Source of the DNA: Flavobacterium sp. LC2016-12 | Lineage (GTDB): Bacteria; Bacteroidota; Bacteroidia; Flavobacteriales; Flavobacteriaceae | Assembly (NCBI RefSeq): GCF_015351595.1 | Contig: NZ_JADKPT010000009.1 | Span: 62,001 to 126,000 of the forward strand | Length of the DNA stretch: 64,000 nucleotides | Direction of reading: 5' to 3' | In this document: piece by piece, positions 35,248-42,162 of the stretch | Numbering within the stretch: the first letter of the stretch is position 1 | Layout: every line of letters starts with the position of its first letter | Translations under genes and position numbers: made by a program | The notes under the pieces: model-generated | Seen by the model: only the letters and a program-made list of their open reading frames with translations | What the model was told of the DNA's origin: nothing | Database searches by the model: none

Positions 35248-35648
35248 ATGGAGCCGGAAAAAGAAAATAAAAAGAATGATAAGGTTGAAGAGCCTAGGGC
35301 GGAATACGAAGTTCAAAAACCTAAATTTAAAGGAATAGATCGTGAGACTTTTGATTTTGATGCTGAGTTTGCAAAAGGATTAACTCCAGAGGAATTTAAA
35401 GCGGAAATGTCTAAAAGAATAAAAGCATATCCTTGGAAAAAAAAATTTTTGAAAATGATGTTCTGGAATATTTTGATGATTTAGTTTTTACACTTTTTAA
35501 GGAAGAATATTTTAGTTATGCTGAATCAGCACAGAAATATACTGATAAAGTTGTTGCTTTTATAATTTCGAGTATTTCTACATTTCCTCATAAGAAAATT
35601 CCACTTACACTTCAATATTTGGGTTCAAAAGAAATCAAAATTATTTAA
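35248..35648 (+). pseudogene. frameshifted hypothetical protein (or programmed -1 frameshift)
   Basis: An ORF starting at 35248 runs 60-odd residues (acidic/basic, MEPEKENKKNDKVEEP...) and ends after residue 78 in the wrong frame. The next frame continues the protein as IFENDVLEYFDDLVFTLFKEEYFSYAESAQKYTDKV... to 35648. The switch falls in a run of nine A and five T (35437-35450), a slippery A-AAA-AAA site, and needs a -1 shift. The restored protein has about 130 residues and no known family. It could be a pseudogene, a homopolymer sequencing error, or a programmed frameshift. A -7 element TAATTTTG lies at 35219-35226. Confidence 0.65.
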
Positions 35649-35700
35649 TTACGGGAATTATAAATAATTATTGCTCAGAAGTAAAAGAGTTTTAAAAACA

Positions 35701-35735
35701 AAATCCTCATAAACATCTGTTCATGAGGATTTTTA
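35701..35735. terminator. Terminator between the frameshifted gene and fabD
   Basis: Stem AAATCCTCAT / ATGAGGATTT around 12 bases with T-run on the plus strand and A-run on the other. Probably bidirectional. Confidence 0.75.
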
Positions 35736-35750
35736 CTTATATGTCAGTAA

Positions 35751-35779
35751 CTGAAAACTGCGACAGAGACTGAATACTA
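35751..35779. repeat. Right copy of 29-bp inverted repeat
   Basis: Reverse complement of 35114-35142 with three mismatches. It ends 5 bp before the fabD stop codon. Confidence 0.75.
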
Positions 35780-35783
35780 AAAT

Positions 35784-36659
35784 TTAAGCATTTGCCGTAA
35801 CCGCTTCTTTATCAATTTTATTAATCAAACCAGCTAATACTTTTCCAGGACCCACTTCAGTAAATAAAGTAGCGCCGTCAGCGATCATTTGCTGTACAGA
35901 TTGCGTCCATTTTACGGGAGCAGTCAATTGTATAATTAAGTTCTTTTTGATTTCGTTTGCATCAGAAACTGCGCTAGCAGTAACGTTTTGATAAACCGGG
36001 CAAATAGGAGTAGAGAACGTAGTTGCTTCAATTGCAGCTGCTAATTCTTCTCTTGCTGGTTCCATCATTGGCGAGTGAAATGCTCCTCCAACAGGTAAAA
36101 TTAAAGCGCGTTTTGCTCCGGCAGCTTTCATTGCCTCGCAAGCTTTTTCAACTGCTGTAGTTTCTCCTGAAATTACTAATTGTCCAGGACAGTTGTAATT
36201 TGCAGCAACCACAATTCCATCGATAGAAGCGCAAACTTCTTCCACAATATTATCTGCTAATCCTAAAACCGCAGCCATTGTCGATGGCGTAATTTCGCAG
36301 GCTTTTTGCATTGCCAAAGCACGTTGTGAAACTAATTTCAAACCATCTTCAAAAGATAAAGTTCCGTTTGCCACTAAAGCAGAAAATTCGCCTAAAGAAT
36401 GTCCTGCAACCATTTCTGGTTTGAAATCTTCCCCTAAAGTTTTAGCTAAAATAACAGAATGTAAAAATACTGCTGGCTGAGTCACTTTAGTTTCTTTTAG
36501 TTCTTCGGCAGTGCCTCCAAACATGATATCTGTAATTCTAAAACCTAAAATTTCGTTAGCTTTTTCGAATAATTCTTTGGCTAAAGCCGATGTTTCATAT
36601 AAGTCTTTGCCCATTCCTGTAAACTGTGCGCCCTGACCTGGAAATACGTATGCTTTCAT
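35784..36659 (-). CDS. fabD: malonyl-CoA:ACP transacylase
   Basis: Loads malonate onto acyl carrier protein at the start of fatty acid synthesis. The 291-residue protein opens with FPGQGAQ, has the nucleophile Ser88 in GHSLGE, and the histidine of GGAFHSPMM near residue 195. A conserved glutamine (FPGQGAQ) and arginine-containing segment (QRALAMQ) are visible. The gene stands alone. A dyad AATTGAAA/TTTCAATT lies just upstream, next to a TATTTTTG -7 element. Confidence 0.93.
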   Translation of the reverse strand: MKAYVFPGQGAQFTGMGKDLYETSALAKELFEKANEILGFRITDIMFGGTAEELKETKVTQPAVFLHSVILAKTLGEDFKPEMVAGHSLGEFSALVANGTLSFEDGLKLVSQRALAMQKACEITPSTMAAVLGLADNIVEEVCASIDGIVVAANYNCPGQLVISGETTAVEKACEAMKAAGAKRALILPVGGAFHSPMMEPAREELAAAIEATTFSTPICPVYQNVTASAVSDANEIKKNLIIQLTAPVKWTQSVQQMIADGATLFTEVGPGKVLAGLINKIDKEAVTANA

Positions 36660-36689
36660 TTGTCTAATTTATTTTTTTATTTTTTTTGA

Positions 36690-36724
36690 AATTGAAAATT
36701 AGTTTCAATTGAAAGGCAAAAATA
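36690..36724 (-). promoter_or_regulatory. fabD -7 element with adjacent dyad
   Basis: Minus strand TATTTTTG (complement of 36717-36724). A perfect 8-bp inverted repeat AATTGAAA-5-TTTCAATT (36690-36710) lies between it and the start codon, about where transcription would start. This is a plausible operator for a lipid-responsive repressor, but the regulator is unknown. Confidence 0.4.
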
Positions 36725-36732
36725 GTATTTTT

Positions 36733-37095
36733 TTAGCTCGTATAATCCTTAAACATATAAATCCATGCTAATCTTGAAAATCGGAGATTGAAAGAAGTAA
36801 GTAAAGTAATAACAACAGCAATAATCGGAATGATTCGTAAATCGAATGTTTGATCAAAGAAAAATTGAGCAATGCAATACGTAGCAATACCTTGTGCAAC
36901 GGTCAATCCGTAATTTACATACATTGCTCCAAAGAAATAGCCTGGTTCTTTCTGAAATTTGTAATTGCAATGACTGCAGTATTCATTCATTTTCGGTAAA
37001 CCAAAAGTTAAAAAAATATTATTGTCTTTAAAAACTTTTCCTTTATGACAAACCGGACATTCGTTGCTTAAAATATGAGTTAATGTATTTGACAT
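36733..37095 (-). CDS. DUF983 domain membrane protein
   Basis: A 120-residue protein. It has a four-cysteine zinc-ribbon (Cys13, Cys16, Cys40, Cys43, in the CPVC and CSHC pairs), then two hydrophobic segments (about 52-74 and 85-107). This is the DUF983 family, common in Bacteroidota and alphaproteobacteria, of unknown role. It has its own promoter element TACCTTTG at 37119-37126 on the minus strand and reads toward fabD. Confidence 0.82.
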   Translation of the reverse strand: MSNTLTHILSNECPVCHKGKVFKDNNIFLTFGLPKMNEYCSHCNYKFQKEPGYFFGAMYVNYGLTVAQGIATYCIAQFFFDQTFDLRIIPIIAVVITLLTSFNLRFSRLAWIYMFKDYTS

Positions 37096-37191
37096 GACTT
37101 TGTTATTTTTTATTTATACAAAGGTAATTCAGAGAAGAATAAAAGTCTTTTTTATATCTTCGCTACTTATAGCACAATAAAGACATTTGTT

Positions 37192-38052
37192 ATGAAAAAA
37201 TATCCCATTTATAGTGTTCAAAATTTCAGTTGTAATGATGTGTATCGCGATTTTTATGTCAATACTTTCGCAGAACATCTAAAAAGCCACAGTTTTGTCG
37301 AAGAACCGCATCGGCATGATTCCTATTTAATGGTATTTTTTACAAATGGTTCAGGATTGCATGAAGTCGATTTTGATCAATTTGACATAAAAAAAGGAAG
37401 CTTATTCGTTCTGCAACCCGGACAAATGCACCATTGGAGTTTGTCTGAAGATATCGAGGGTTTTGTGATCATCTTTTCGCAGGAACTGTATAATTTATAT
37501 TTCGGACAGAAAACGATTAATGATTATAACTTTTACCACTCTATTCACAATCGGCCTGAAATGGTTTTTGAAGAAAATGAAATTCCTAAAATTCAGCCTT
37601 ATTTTGATTTGCTTATTCAGGAGAACAACCAGAATAATAAATTGCAATTGGATAAGATGTTGAATTTATTAGATTGTATTCACATTGAAATTTCAAGAAA
37701 ATACAGTGAAACTTATTCGCATCAAGCGCATTCTTATAATATCAAAATCGACAAATTTGAATTGCTTTTAGAACAATATTTCAAACAAGAAAAATTACCT
37801 TCCTTTTATGCTGAAAAATTAAATATCACATTAAAACATTTAAACAGAATCTGCAATGAAATTCTGCAAAAAACAGCCACAGAAGTTATCATGGATCGCG
37901 TAATTCTGGAAATAAAACGTATGTTAATCGACAAACAATTAACGGTAAACGAAGTCGCATTTGCAGTCGGCTACGAAGATTACTCTTATTTTTCCAGATT
38001 CTTCAAAAAACAAACCGGAATGTCGCCAACAGAATTTCGAAATTTAAAATAA
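37192..38052 (+). CDS. AraC family transcriptional regulator
   Basis: A 286-residue AraC/XylS regulator. The N-terminal half (about 15-125) is a cupin-like sensor with HRHD (about 41-44), PGQMHHW and other ligand-site features. The C-terminal half (about 185-285) is the DNA-binding pair of helix-turn-helix motifs ending GYEDYSYFSRFFKKQTGMSPTEFR. It is convergent with yceI and about 1.6 kb from the shared yceI/pirin site. It is a candidate for that regulon but nothing proves it. Confidence 0.85.
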   Translation: MKKYPIYSVQNFSCNDVYRDFYVNTFAEHLKSHSFVEEPHRHDSYLMVFFTNGSGLHEVDFDQFDIKKGSLFVLQPGQMHHWSLSEDIEGFVIIFSQELYNLYFGQKTINDYNFYHSIHNRPEMVFEENEIPKIQPYFDLLIQENNQNNKLQLDKMLNLLDCIHIEISRKYSETYSHQAHSYNIKIDKFELLLEQYFKQEKLPSFYAEKLNITLKHLNRICNEILQKTATEVIMDRVILEIKRMLIDKQLTVNEVAFAVGYEDYSYFSRFFKKQTGMSPTEFRNLK

Positions 38053-38126
38053 GGGCTTCGACTCCGCTCAGCCTGACAATCCTATTCTAAAGTTATCGCA
38101 TGTCAGGCTGAGCGGAGTCGAAGCCC
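38053..38126. repeat. REP-like 26-bp perfect inverted repeat
   Basis: Arms 38053-38078 and 38101-38126 are exact complements. Their core CTTCGACTCCGCTCAGCCTGACA-type matches the copy at 11571-11637. Its position between convergent genes suits a REP-like element. Confidence 0.85.
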
Positions 38127-38137
38127 GTTCCTAAAAG

Positions 38138-38174
38138 AAAAAACCCTGCACTTCCTAAAAAGTACAGGGTTTTT
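38138..38174 (-). terminator. yceI terminator
   Basis: Arms 38139-38153 and 38160-38174 with one mismatch. On the minus strand it ends in a T-run. Confidence 0.75.
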
Positions 38175-38205
38175 AACCAACCAAATTAAAACCTATTGTA
38201 TAAGA

Positions 38206-38739
38206 TTAAGCTTGTTTTGCAAATTGTAATTCGATGTTCAAACGAACTTCTTCTCCTACTAAAACTCCACCAGTTTCAAGAGCTGAATTCCAGTTTAATC
38301 CCCAATCTTTACGATTGATTTTACCTTCAATATTTAAACCTACTTTAGTATTTCCCCAAGGATCAGTCATGGTTCCGCTAAATTCTACAGGAAATTTTAC
38401 TGTTTTAGAAACACCTTTAATGTTTAAGTCTCCAGTTAGTTCGTATTCTCCATCATTGATTTTTTTGAATGAAGATCCTTTAAAAGATAATTTTGGATGA
38501 TTTTCAGCATCAAAGAAATCTCCACTTCTTAAGTGACCATCTCTGTCTGCGTTTGCAGTGTCGATAGAAGCGATATCACCAGAAAATTGGATATCAGCAT
38601 TTTCGAAGTTGTCTCCGTCTGTAGTAATTGTTGCGTCGTAAGTTCCAAATTTACCTGAAACATTTGTAAACATCATGTGTTTAACTTTAAAACCAATTTC
38701 TGAATGTGTTGGGTCAATTGACCATTTTGTAGTTGCCAT
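38206..38739 (-). CDS. YceI family protein
   Basis: A 177-residue lipocalin-like protein that lacks a signal peptide. The family pattern is present: KWSIDPTHSEIGFKVKHM, then FSGDIASIDTANADRDGHLRSGDFFDAENHPKLSF and a C-terminal VGEEVRLNIELQ. YceI proteins bind isoprenoid or other lipids. Its upstream region carries the same 19-bp site as pirin, at the same distance, so they are likely coregulated. Confidence 0.88.
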   Translation of the reverse strand: MATTKWSIDPTHSEIGFKVKHMMFTNVSGKFGTYDATITTDGDNFENADIQFSGDIASIDTANADRDGHLRSGDFFDAENHPKLSFKGSSFKKINDGEYELTGDLNIKGVSKTVKFPVEFSGTMTDPWGNTKVGLNIEGKINRKDWGLNWNSALETGGVLVGEEVRLNIELQFAKQA

Positions 38740-38779
38740 AATTTTTATTTTTTAAATAATTAATTTCATTTTGATAGGA

Positions 38780-38825
38780 CAAAGTTACGGTGGTAGTGAG
38801 CGTAACGCACTTAACCTAGATTAAG
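38780..38825 (-). promoter_or_regulatory. yceI promoter with shared activator-like site
   Basis: Minus strand -7 element TAACTTTG (complement of 38780-38787). The site CTTAATCTAGGTTAAGTGC (complement of 38807-38825) is centred about 40 bases before the expected start. There is no TTG at -33. A separate dyad GTTACG/CGTAAC (38784-38806) overlaps. Confidence 0.65.
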
Positions 38826-38920
38826 AAATGAAAAAGGTGTCTTTTTCTTTTTAGATTGATTATCTTAAAAATACAATTCTCATGTAGATTAAAATTATCC
38901 TTTAGGAAAAGTTTAGTAAA

Positions 38921-38980
38921 AAAAAGAAACGATAATAATCTGAAATTCAGATTAATTACCGTTTCTTAAAAAAAAAGTAT
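38921..38980 (-). terminator. pirin gene terminator
   Basis: A long imperfect hairpin (arms AAGAAACG... and ...CGTTTCTT, with an ATCTGAAATTCAGAT core) flanked by A-runs that become a T-run on the minus strand. Placed between the pirin stop codon and the yceI promoter. Confidence 0.65.
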
Positions 38981-38997
38981 TAGTTGTGTTGTGTGAA

Positions 38998-39714
38998 TTA
39001 ATAGTTCATCGGAATGTCCATCAATAAGAATTCTGCATCCGTATTTGCTTTTATAGTTAAAAGATCAGTTCCTGAAATTCCAACAGCATCACGAGTGTTT
39101 AATTCCTGACCATTGATCGTTACGTTTCCTTTTAAAATGAAAGCGTAAACTCCGTTTCCTTCTTTTTTAATTTTATATTCGGTCGCAATTCCGGCATCAA
39201 AACTACCCATATTAAACCAGGCATCCTGATGAATCCAAACACCTTCGTCATCTGCATTTGGAGACAAAATTTGTGCTAATTTATTGTGTCTGTCAGCAAC
39301 ATCTAATGTAATTTGCTGGTAACGAGGAGCGACATTTCTTTTGTTAGGAAACAACCAGATTTGAAGCAATTTTGTTTGCTGATCTGCATTCGGGTTAAAC
39401 TCACTGTGTTGCACTCCAGTTCCGGCACTCATAACCTGAATATCACCATTCTTGATGATCTCCGTATTTCCCATACTGTCTTTATGTGCTAAATCGCCTT
39501 CTAACGGAATGGTTATGATTTCCATATTATCATGCGGATGCGTTCCAAAACCCATTCCGCCTGCAATCGTGTCGTCATTTAAAACACGAAGCGCTCCAAA
39601 CTGAATTCTATCCGGATTATACCAGCTCGCAAAACTAAAACTGTGATAAGCGTTAAGCCATCCGTGATTTGCATTTCCTCTTGTTTCTGCTTTGTGCAAT
39701 ACTATATTTTCCAT
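38998..39714 (-). CDS. pirin family protein
   Basis: A 238-residue bicupin. The iron-ligand set of pirins is complete: His59 and His61 (GTHPHDN), His103 and Glu105 (QHSEFN). Bacterial pirins often have quercetinase-like dioxygenase activity or act as redox-sensing cofactors. It reads alone from the shared-site promoter and is followed by the yceI control region. Its substrate is unknown. Confidence 0.88.
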   Translation of the reverse strand: MENIVLHKAETRGNANHGWLNAYHSFSFASWYNPDRIQFGALRVLNDDTIAGGMGFGTHPHDNMEIITIPLEGDLAHKDSMGNTEIIKNGDIQVMSAGTGVQHSEFNPNADQQTKLLQIWLFPNKRNVAPRYQQITLDVADRHNKLAQILSPNADDEGVWIHQDAWFNMGSFDAGIATEYKIKKEGNGVYAFILKGNVTINGQELNTRDAVGISGTDLLTIKANTDAEFLLMDIPMNY

Positions 39715-39742
39715 GATCTGTATGTTTTGTTATTTTATAGTA

Positions 39743-39788
39743 CAAATTTACGATCAACATGGAAGAAAAGCACTTAATGTAGATTAAG
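39743..39788 (-). promoter_or_regulatory. pirin promoter with shared activator-like site
   Basis: Minus strand -7 element TAAATTTG (39743-39750). The site CTTAATCTACATTAAGTGC (39770-39788) is 17 of 19 identical to the yceI site. The spacer to the -7 element is the same length in both. Confidence 0.65.
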
Positions 39789-39864
39789 AAAAGATGCTGA
39801 GGTTCTGAGGCACTAAGATTCTAAGTTTTTTTTGAAGCAGAAATTTTGGTTTTCAAAAGACGTC

Positions 39865-39936
39865 TAGTCCCGCTATCCCTTCCAATCTTTTATGCTGAAC
39901 CCCAGCATAAAAGGATTTCCAGTTCTATCGGGGCTA
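39865..39936 (-). ncRNA. Structured GATAG element, copy B
   Basis: On the minus strand an outer stem (TAG-CCCCG with CGGGA-CTA, one mismatch) encloses a perfect 11-bp hairpin (39887-39897 with 39903-39913) between two GATAG boxes. Compared with copy A the hairpin keeps its pairing through double changes (GTGCCG to ATGCTG). The third hairpin seen in copy C is absent. Confidence 0.55.
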
Positions 39937-40107
39937 AATGAGAAATTTTGTTTTCAGAATTCGACAATCTTTGGCGAGCTGCTTGTGTGATCTCTCCTTC
40001 GTCGAGATGACAAGATTGTGTTTAGAGAATTATATTCAAAGTCAAATAAAATTTTGCGACTTCGCTCCCGATACTTATCGGTATTGCGAGATTAAAAGAA
40101 ACTCGTA

Positions 40108-40467
40108 TTATTTAATCCTAATTAATTTTCCTTTTCCAACTACTTCATCAAGATAATTCGTGGCCGAACTTTGCTTATCATGCATGGAAAATGGAATAGT
40201 ATCTTTTTTAATTTGATCTTTTGAAATACTTATAATTAAATCGGTATTCATAAAATTTTCCAATAGAATTAAATTCCCATAAGATATTTTTCCTTTTGGC
40301 ATATACTTGCTATCAAACACAAAAACACTATCCTTAAAAGTAATTTTATCTTTTTGGATATATGAATTGTCTTCTTCTATTAAATAATTATAACGGCCAT
40401 TAAGTTTATCCGTTTCCTGATTTAAGTTAATAGAAAGGAGCGTTATTATTAAAATAAGATATCTCAT
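40108..40467 (-). CDS. secreted protein of unknown function
   Basis: A 119-residue protein with a signal peptide (about 1-17) and a lysine- and aspartate-rich mature region. No family recognised. It ends in GKGKLIRIK. It lies just downstream of the RamB-like regulator, 6 bp from its stop codon, so the two may be cotranscribed. The sequence does not resemble a shadow of another gene. Confidence 0.55.
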   Translation of the reverse strand: MRYLILIITLLSINLNQETDKLNGRYNYLIEEDNSYIQKDKITFKDSVFVFDSKYMPKGKISYGNLILLENFMNTDLIISISKDQIKKDTIPFSMHDKQSSATNYLDEVVGKGKLIRIK

Positions 40468-40473
40468 GATTTT

Positions 40474-41955
40474 CTAACTATATTGGTTAATAAACTGCTG
40501 AACAACCGCATCCGTATTATCATGGCGTTTTTTCTGTTCTAAAGCAATCGGCGGAGCAGCTCTTTCTAAACAATTTTTCACGTCACATGTTTCACACGTT
40601 ACGCCTACAATTCTTTTTACAAGCGGTTTTCCTTCGATGAATTTGAATTTCTTTTTCATGGTCGGATTGATTAAAATTCCAACTGAAATACTTCGAATAG
40701 TATCCTGCATAAAAGGATCTTTTGTAGCCGATGAAAAAACCAAATACTCATTTCCGCTATGAACGTAACTCGAAATTTGAGCGTCAAAAAAATGAGGCTT
40801 ATTTTGTCTGATGGCTTCGTCTATGGTTTTTACCGAAACCCATCTTCTGCAATAATGCTCGTTGGTTTCGTTGGCGTGTGGTTCTTGCTGGTTCGTAATA
40901 TGTAATTCTTTTTTAATCTGATAAACATCAGAACCAATTCTGTGCGACATTCTTAAGAAGAATAAGTTCTTCAGATGAAAATCCTTCGGTAATAAATTGG
41001 TTAATCTTTGGTAAAATGATTCCGGAGAAACTTCGAAACTTTCGATCAAAGCCACAAATTCTTCCGGATTTGGTTTTTCGTTAATTAAGAAGTTATTGAT
41101 TTTATCGACTACCAATTGTCTTGGTAACAATAAAGCTCCCGCAAAATAAGAAGCATAAAAATTATGCAAAACCTGATCGAAATTGTCAAATTTGATCCAG
41201 CTAAAAGTCAGCAAGCGATCAGATATTTTAAGATAATTATAAGCAATTTCTTTGGCTAAAATAAAAGCTCTTTGCGGATCATCAATTTCTGTTGAAAGTA
41301 GTAAAGTTTTGCTTTTCGGAACATAAATCGAACGCAAATCGCCCAAAGCTTCCTGATCTGTAAAAGCAATTTCTGTTATAGTATAATCGTATTCTTCTTT
41401 TAGAATCGCTTCTAATTCTTCAATTGTAATTTTTGAATCTAAATTGATCTGAAAGGATTTCGAAAAGGCAATTACCTTCTCTTCTAAATCTTCAAAATAA
41501 TTACTATGTGCTTCCTGATAAGAACGCAATGCTGCTAAAAAGAAACTTTCGCGACTTAAATTATAATGTTGGGCAATTTCAATAATGGTACTGATAAAGG
41601 CATTGACTTTGGCTGGAGCATTGGCAATAATATCGATTAAGTCAGCTTCTTGAATGCCAAAAAGCTCAAGTGGAATCTCTTTTAAAATTCCGGATTTTAA
41701 GATTTCGCCAATCGGAGCGAGGTTGTTATCGAGTTTTAATGATACCATTTGGTCGTAAGACACGTCCAAATGTTCACACAAAAGCAAAATTTTATCAGTT
41801 TTTGGATATTTTTTTCCCTTTTCAATTTCGTTTAAGTACGATTTTGAAAGATTTGTCAATTTGGCTAAGCCAAAAAGGGAGAGATTTTTTTGAGTTCGAA
41901 CCTGCTTCAGTTTTAGCCCAAATATCAGCTTTATATAGTCTTTTTCGATATCCAT
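40474..41955 (-). CDS. XRE/DUF2083 (RamB-ScfR-like) transcriptional regulator
   Basis: A 493-residue regulator. An N-terminal Cro/C1-type HTH (about 10-65, with LSLFGLAKLTNLSKSYLNEIEKG-like features) is followed by an IrrE/ImmA-like central region (about 165-310) and a DUF2083-like C-terminal zinc-type cluster (CETCDVKNC near residue 450). Regulators of this group (RamB, ScfR) sense short-chain acyl-CoA and control acetate metabolism. It is divergent from malate synthase and isocitrate lyase, which supports that role. It appears to have a leaderless transcript. Confidence 0.85.
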   Translation of the reverse strand: MDIEKDYIKLIFGLKLKQVRTQKNLSLFGLAKLTNLSKSYLNEIEKGKKYPKTDKILLLCEHLDVSYDQMVSLKLDNNLAPIGEILKSGILKEIPLELFGIQEADLIDIIANAPAKVNAFISTIIEIAQHYNLSRESFFLAALRSYQEAHSNYFEDLEEKVIAFSKSFQINLDSKITIEELEAILKEEYDYTITEIAFTDQEALGDLRSIYVPKSKTLLLSTEIDDPQRAFILAKEIAYNYLKISDRLLTFSWIKFDNFDQVLHNFYASYFAGALLLPRQLVVDKINNFLINEKPNPEEFVALIESFEVSPESFYQRLTNLLPKDFHLKNLFFLRMSHRIGSDVYQIKKELHITNQQEPHANETNEHYCRRWVSVKTIDEAIRQNKPHFFDAQISSYVHSGNEYLVFSSATKDPFMQDTIRSISVGILINPTMKKKFKFIEGKPLVKRIVGVTCETCDVKNCLERAAPPIALEQKKRHDNTDAVVQQFINQYS

Positions 41956-41959
41956 AAAT

Positions 41960-41990
41960 CAAATATAGCCATTTTAAAAATAATCGCCAA
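41960..41990 (-). promoter_or_regulatory. Leaderless promoter of the RamB-like gene
   Basis: Minus strand TTG (complement of 41988-41990), a 20-bp spacer and TATATTTG (41960-41967). The expected transcription start is 4-7 bases further, at the ATG itself (41955). Confidence 0.6.
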
Positions 41991-42009
41991 AAAATTATTT
42001 TTAATATTT

Positions 42010-42023
42010 AGCGAACGTTCGCT
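42010..42023. promoter_or_regulatory. 14-bp perfect palindrome, possible aceBA operator
   Basis: AGCGAACGTTCGCT is a perfect dyad in the divergent gap. It lies about 43 bases upstream of a possible aceB start governed by TAATATTG (42046-42053), a weak -7 match. It resembles TetR-type operators and differs from the Corynebacterium RamB box. Confidence 0.5.
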
Positions 42024-42162
42024 TGTTTTGTAAAAAACTTTTTTCTAATATTGTGGTGTAGAAATTATTAGATATCAAAACGTTAGGATTGAAATTCCTG
42101 AAAATGGATGGGAGTTGATTTAACGAAAAGATTTATTCTAATAGAAAATAAAAACCACAGCT

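Larger units (their letters stand above)
39715..40107. other. pirin-upstream intergenic region with repeats
   Basis: Contains the pirin promoter (39743-39788), structured element B (39865-39936) and a copy of the TTCGTCGAGATGACAAG-type repeat (39994-40018) shared with 47769-47793. An open frame at 39938-40156 lies in repeat DNA and is not supported. Confidence 0.6.

Noticed and set aside
35433..35648. Independent second small gene starting at 35433
   Set aside because: It begins inside the first frame and continues it after the A9 run, so a split gene is the simpler reading.
39938..40156. Plus-strand open frame after the pirin gene
   Set aside because: Lies in dispersed repeat DNA and overlaps the end of a secreted-protein gene.
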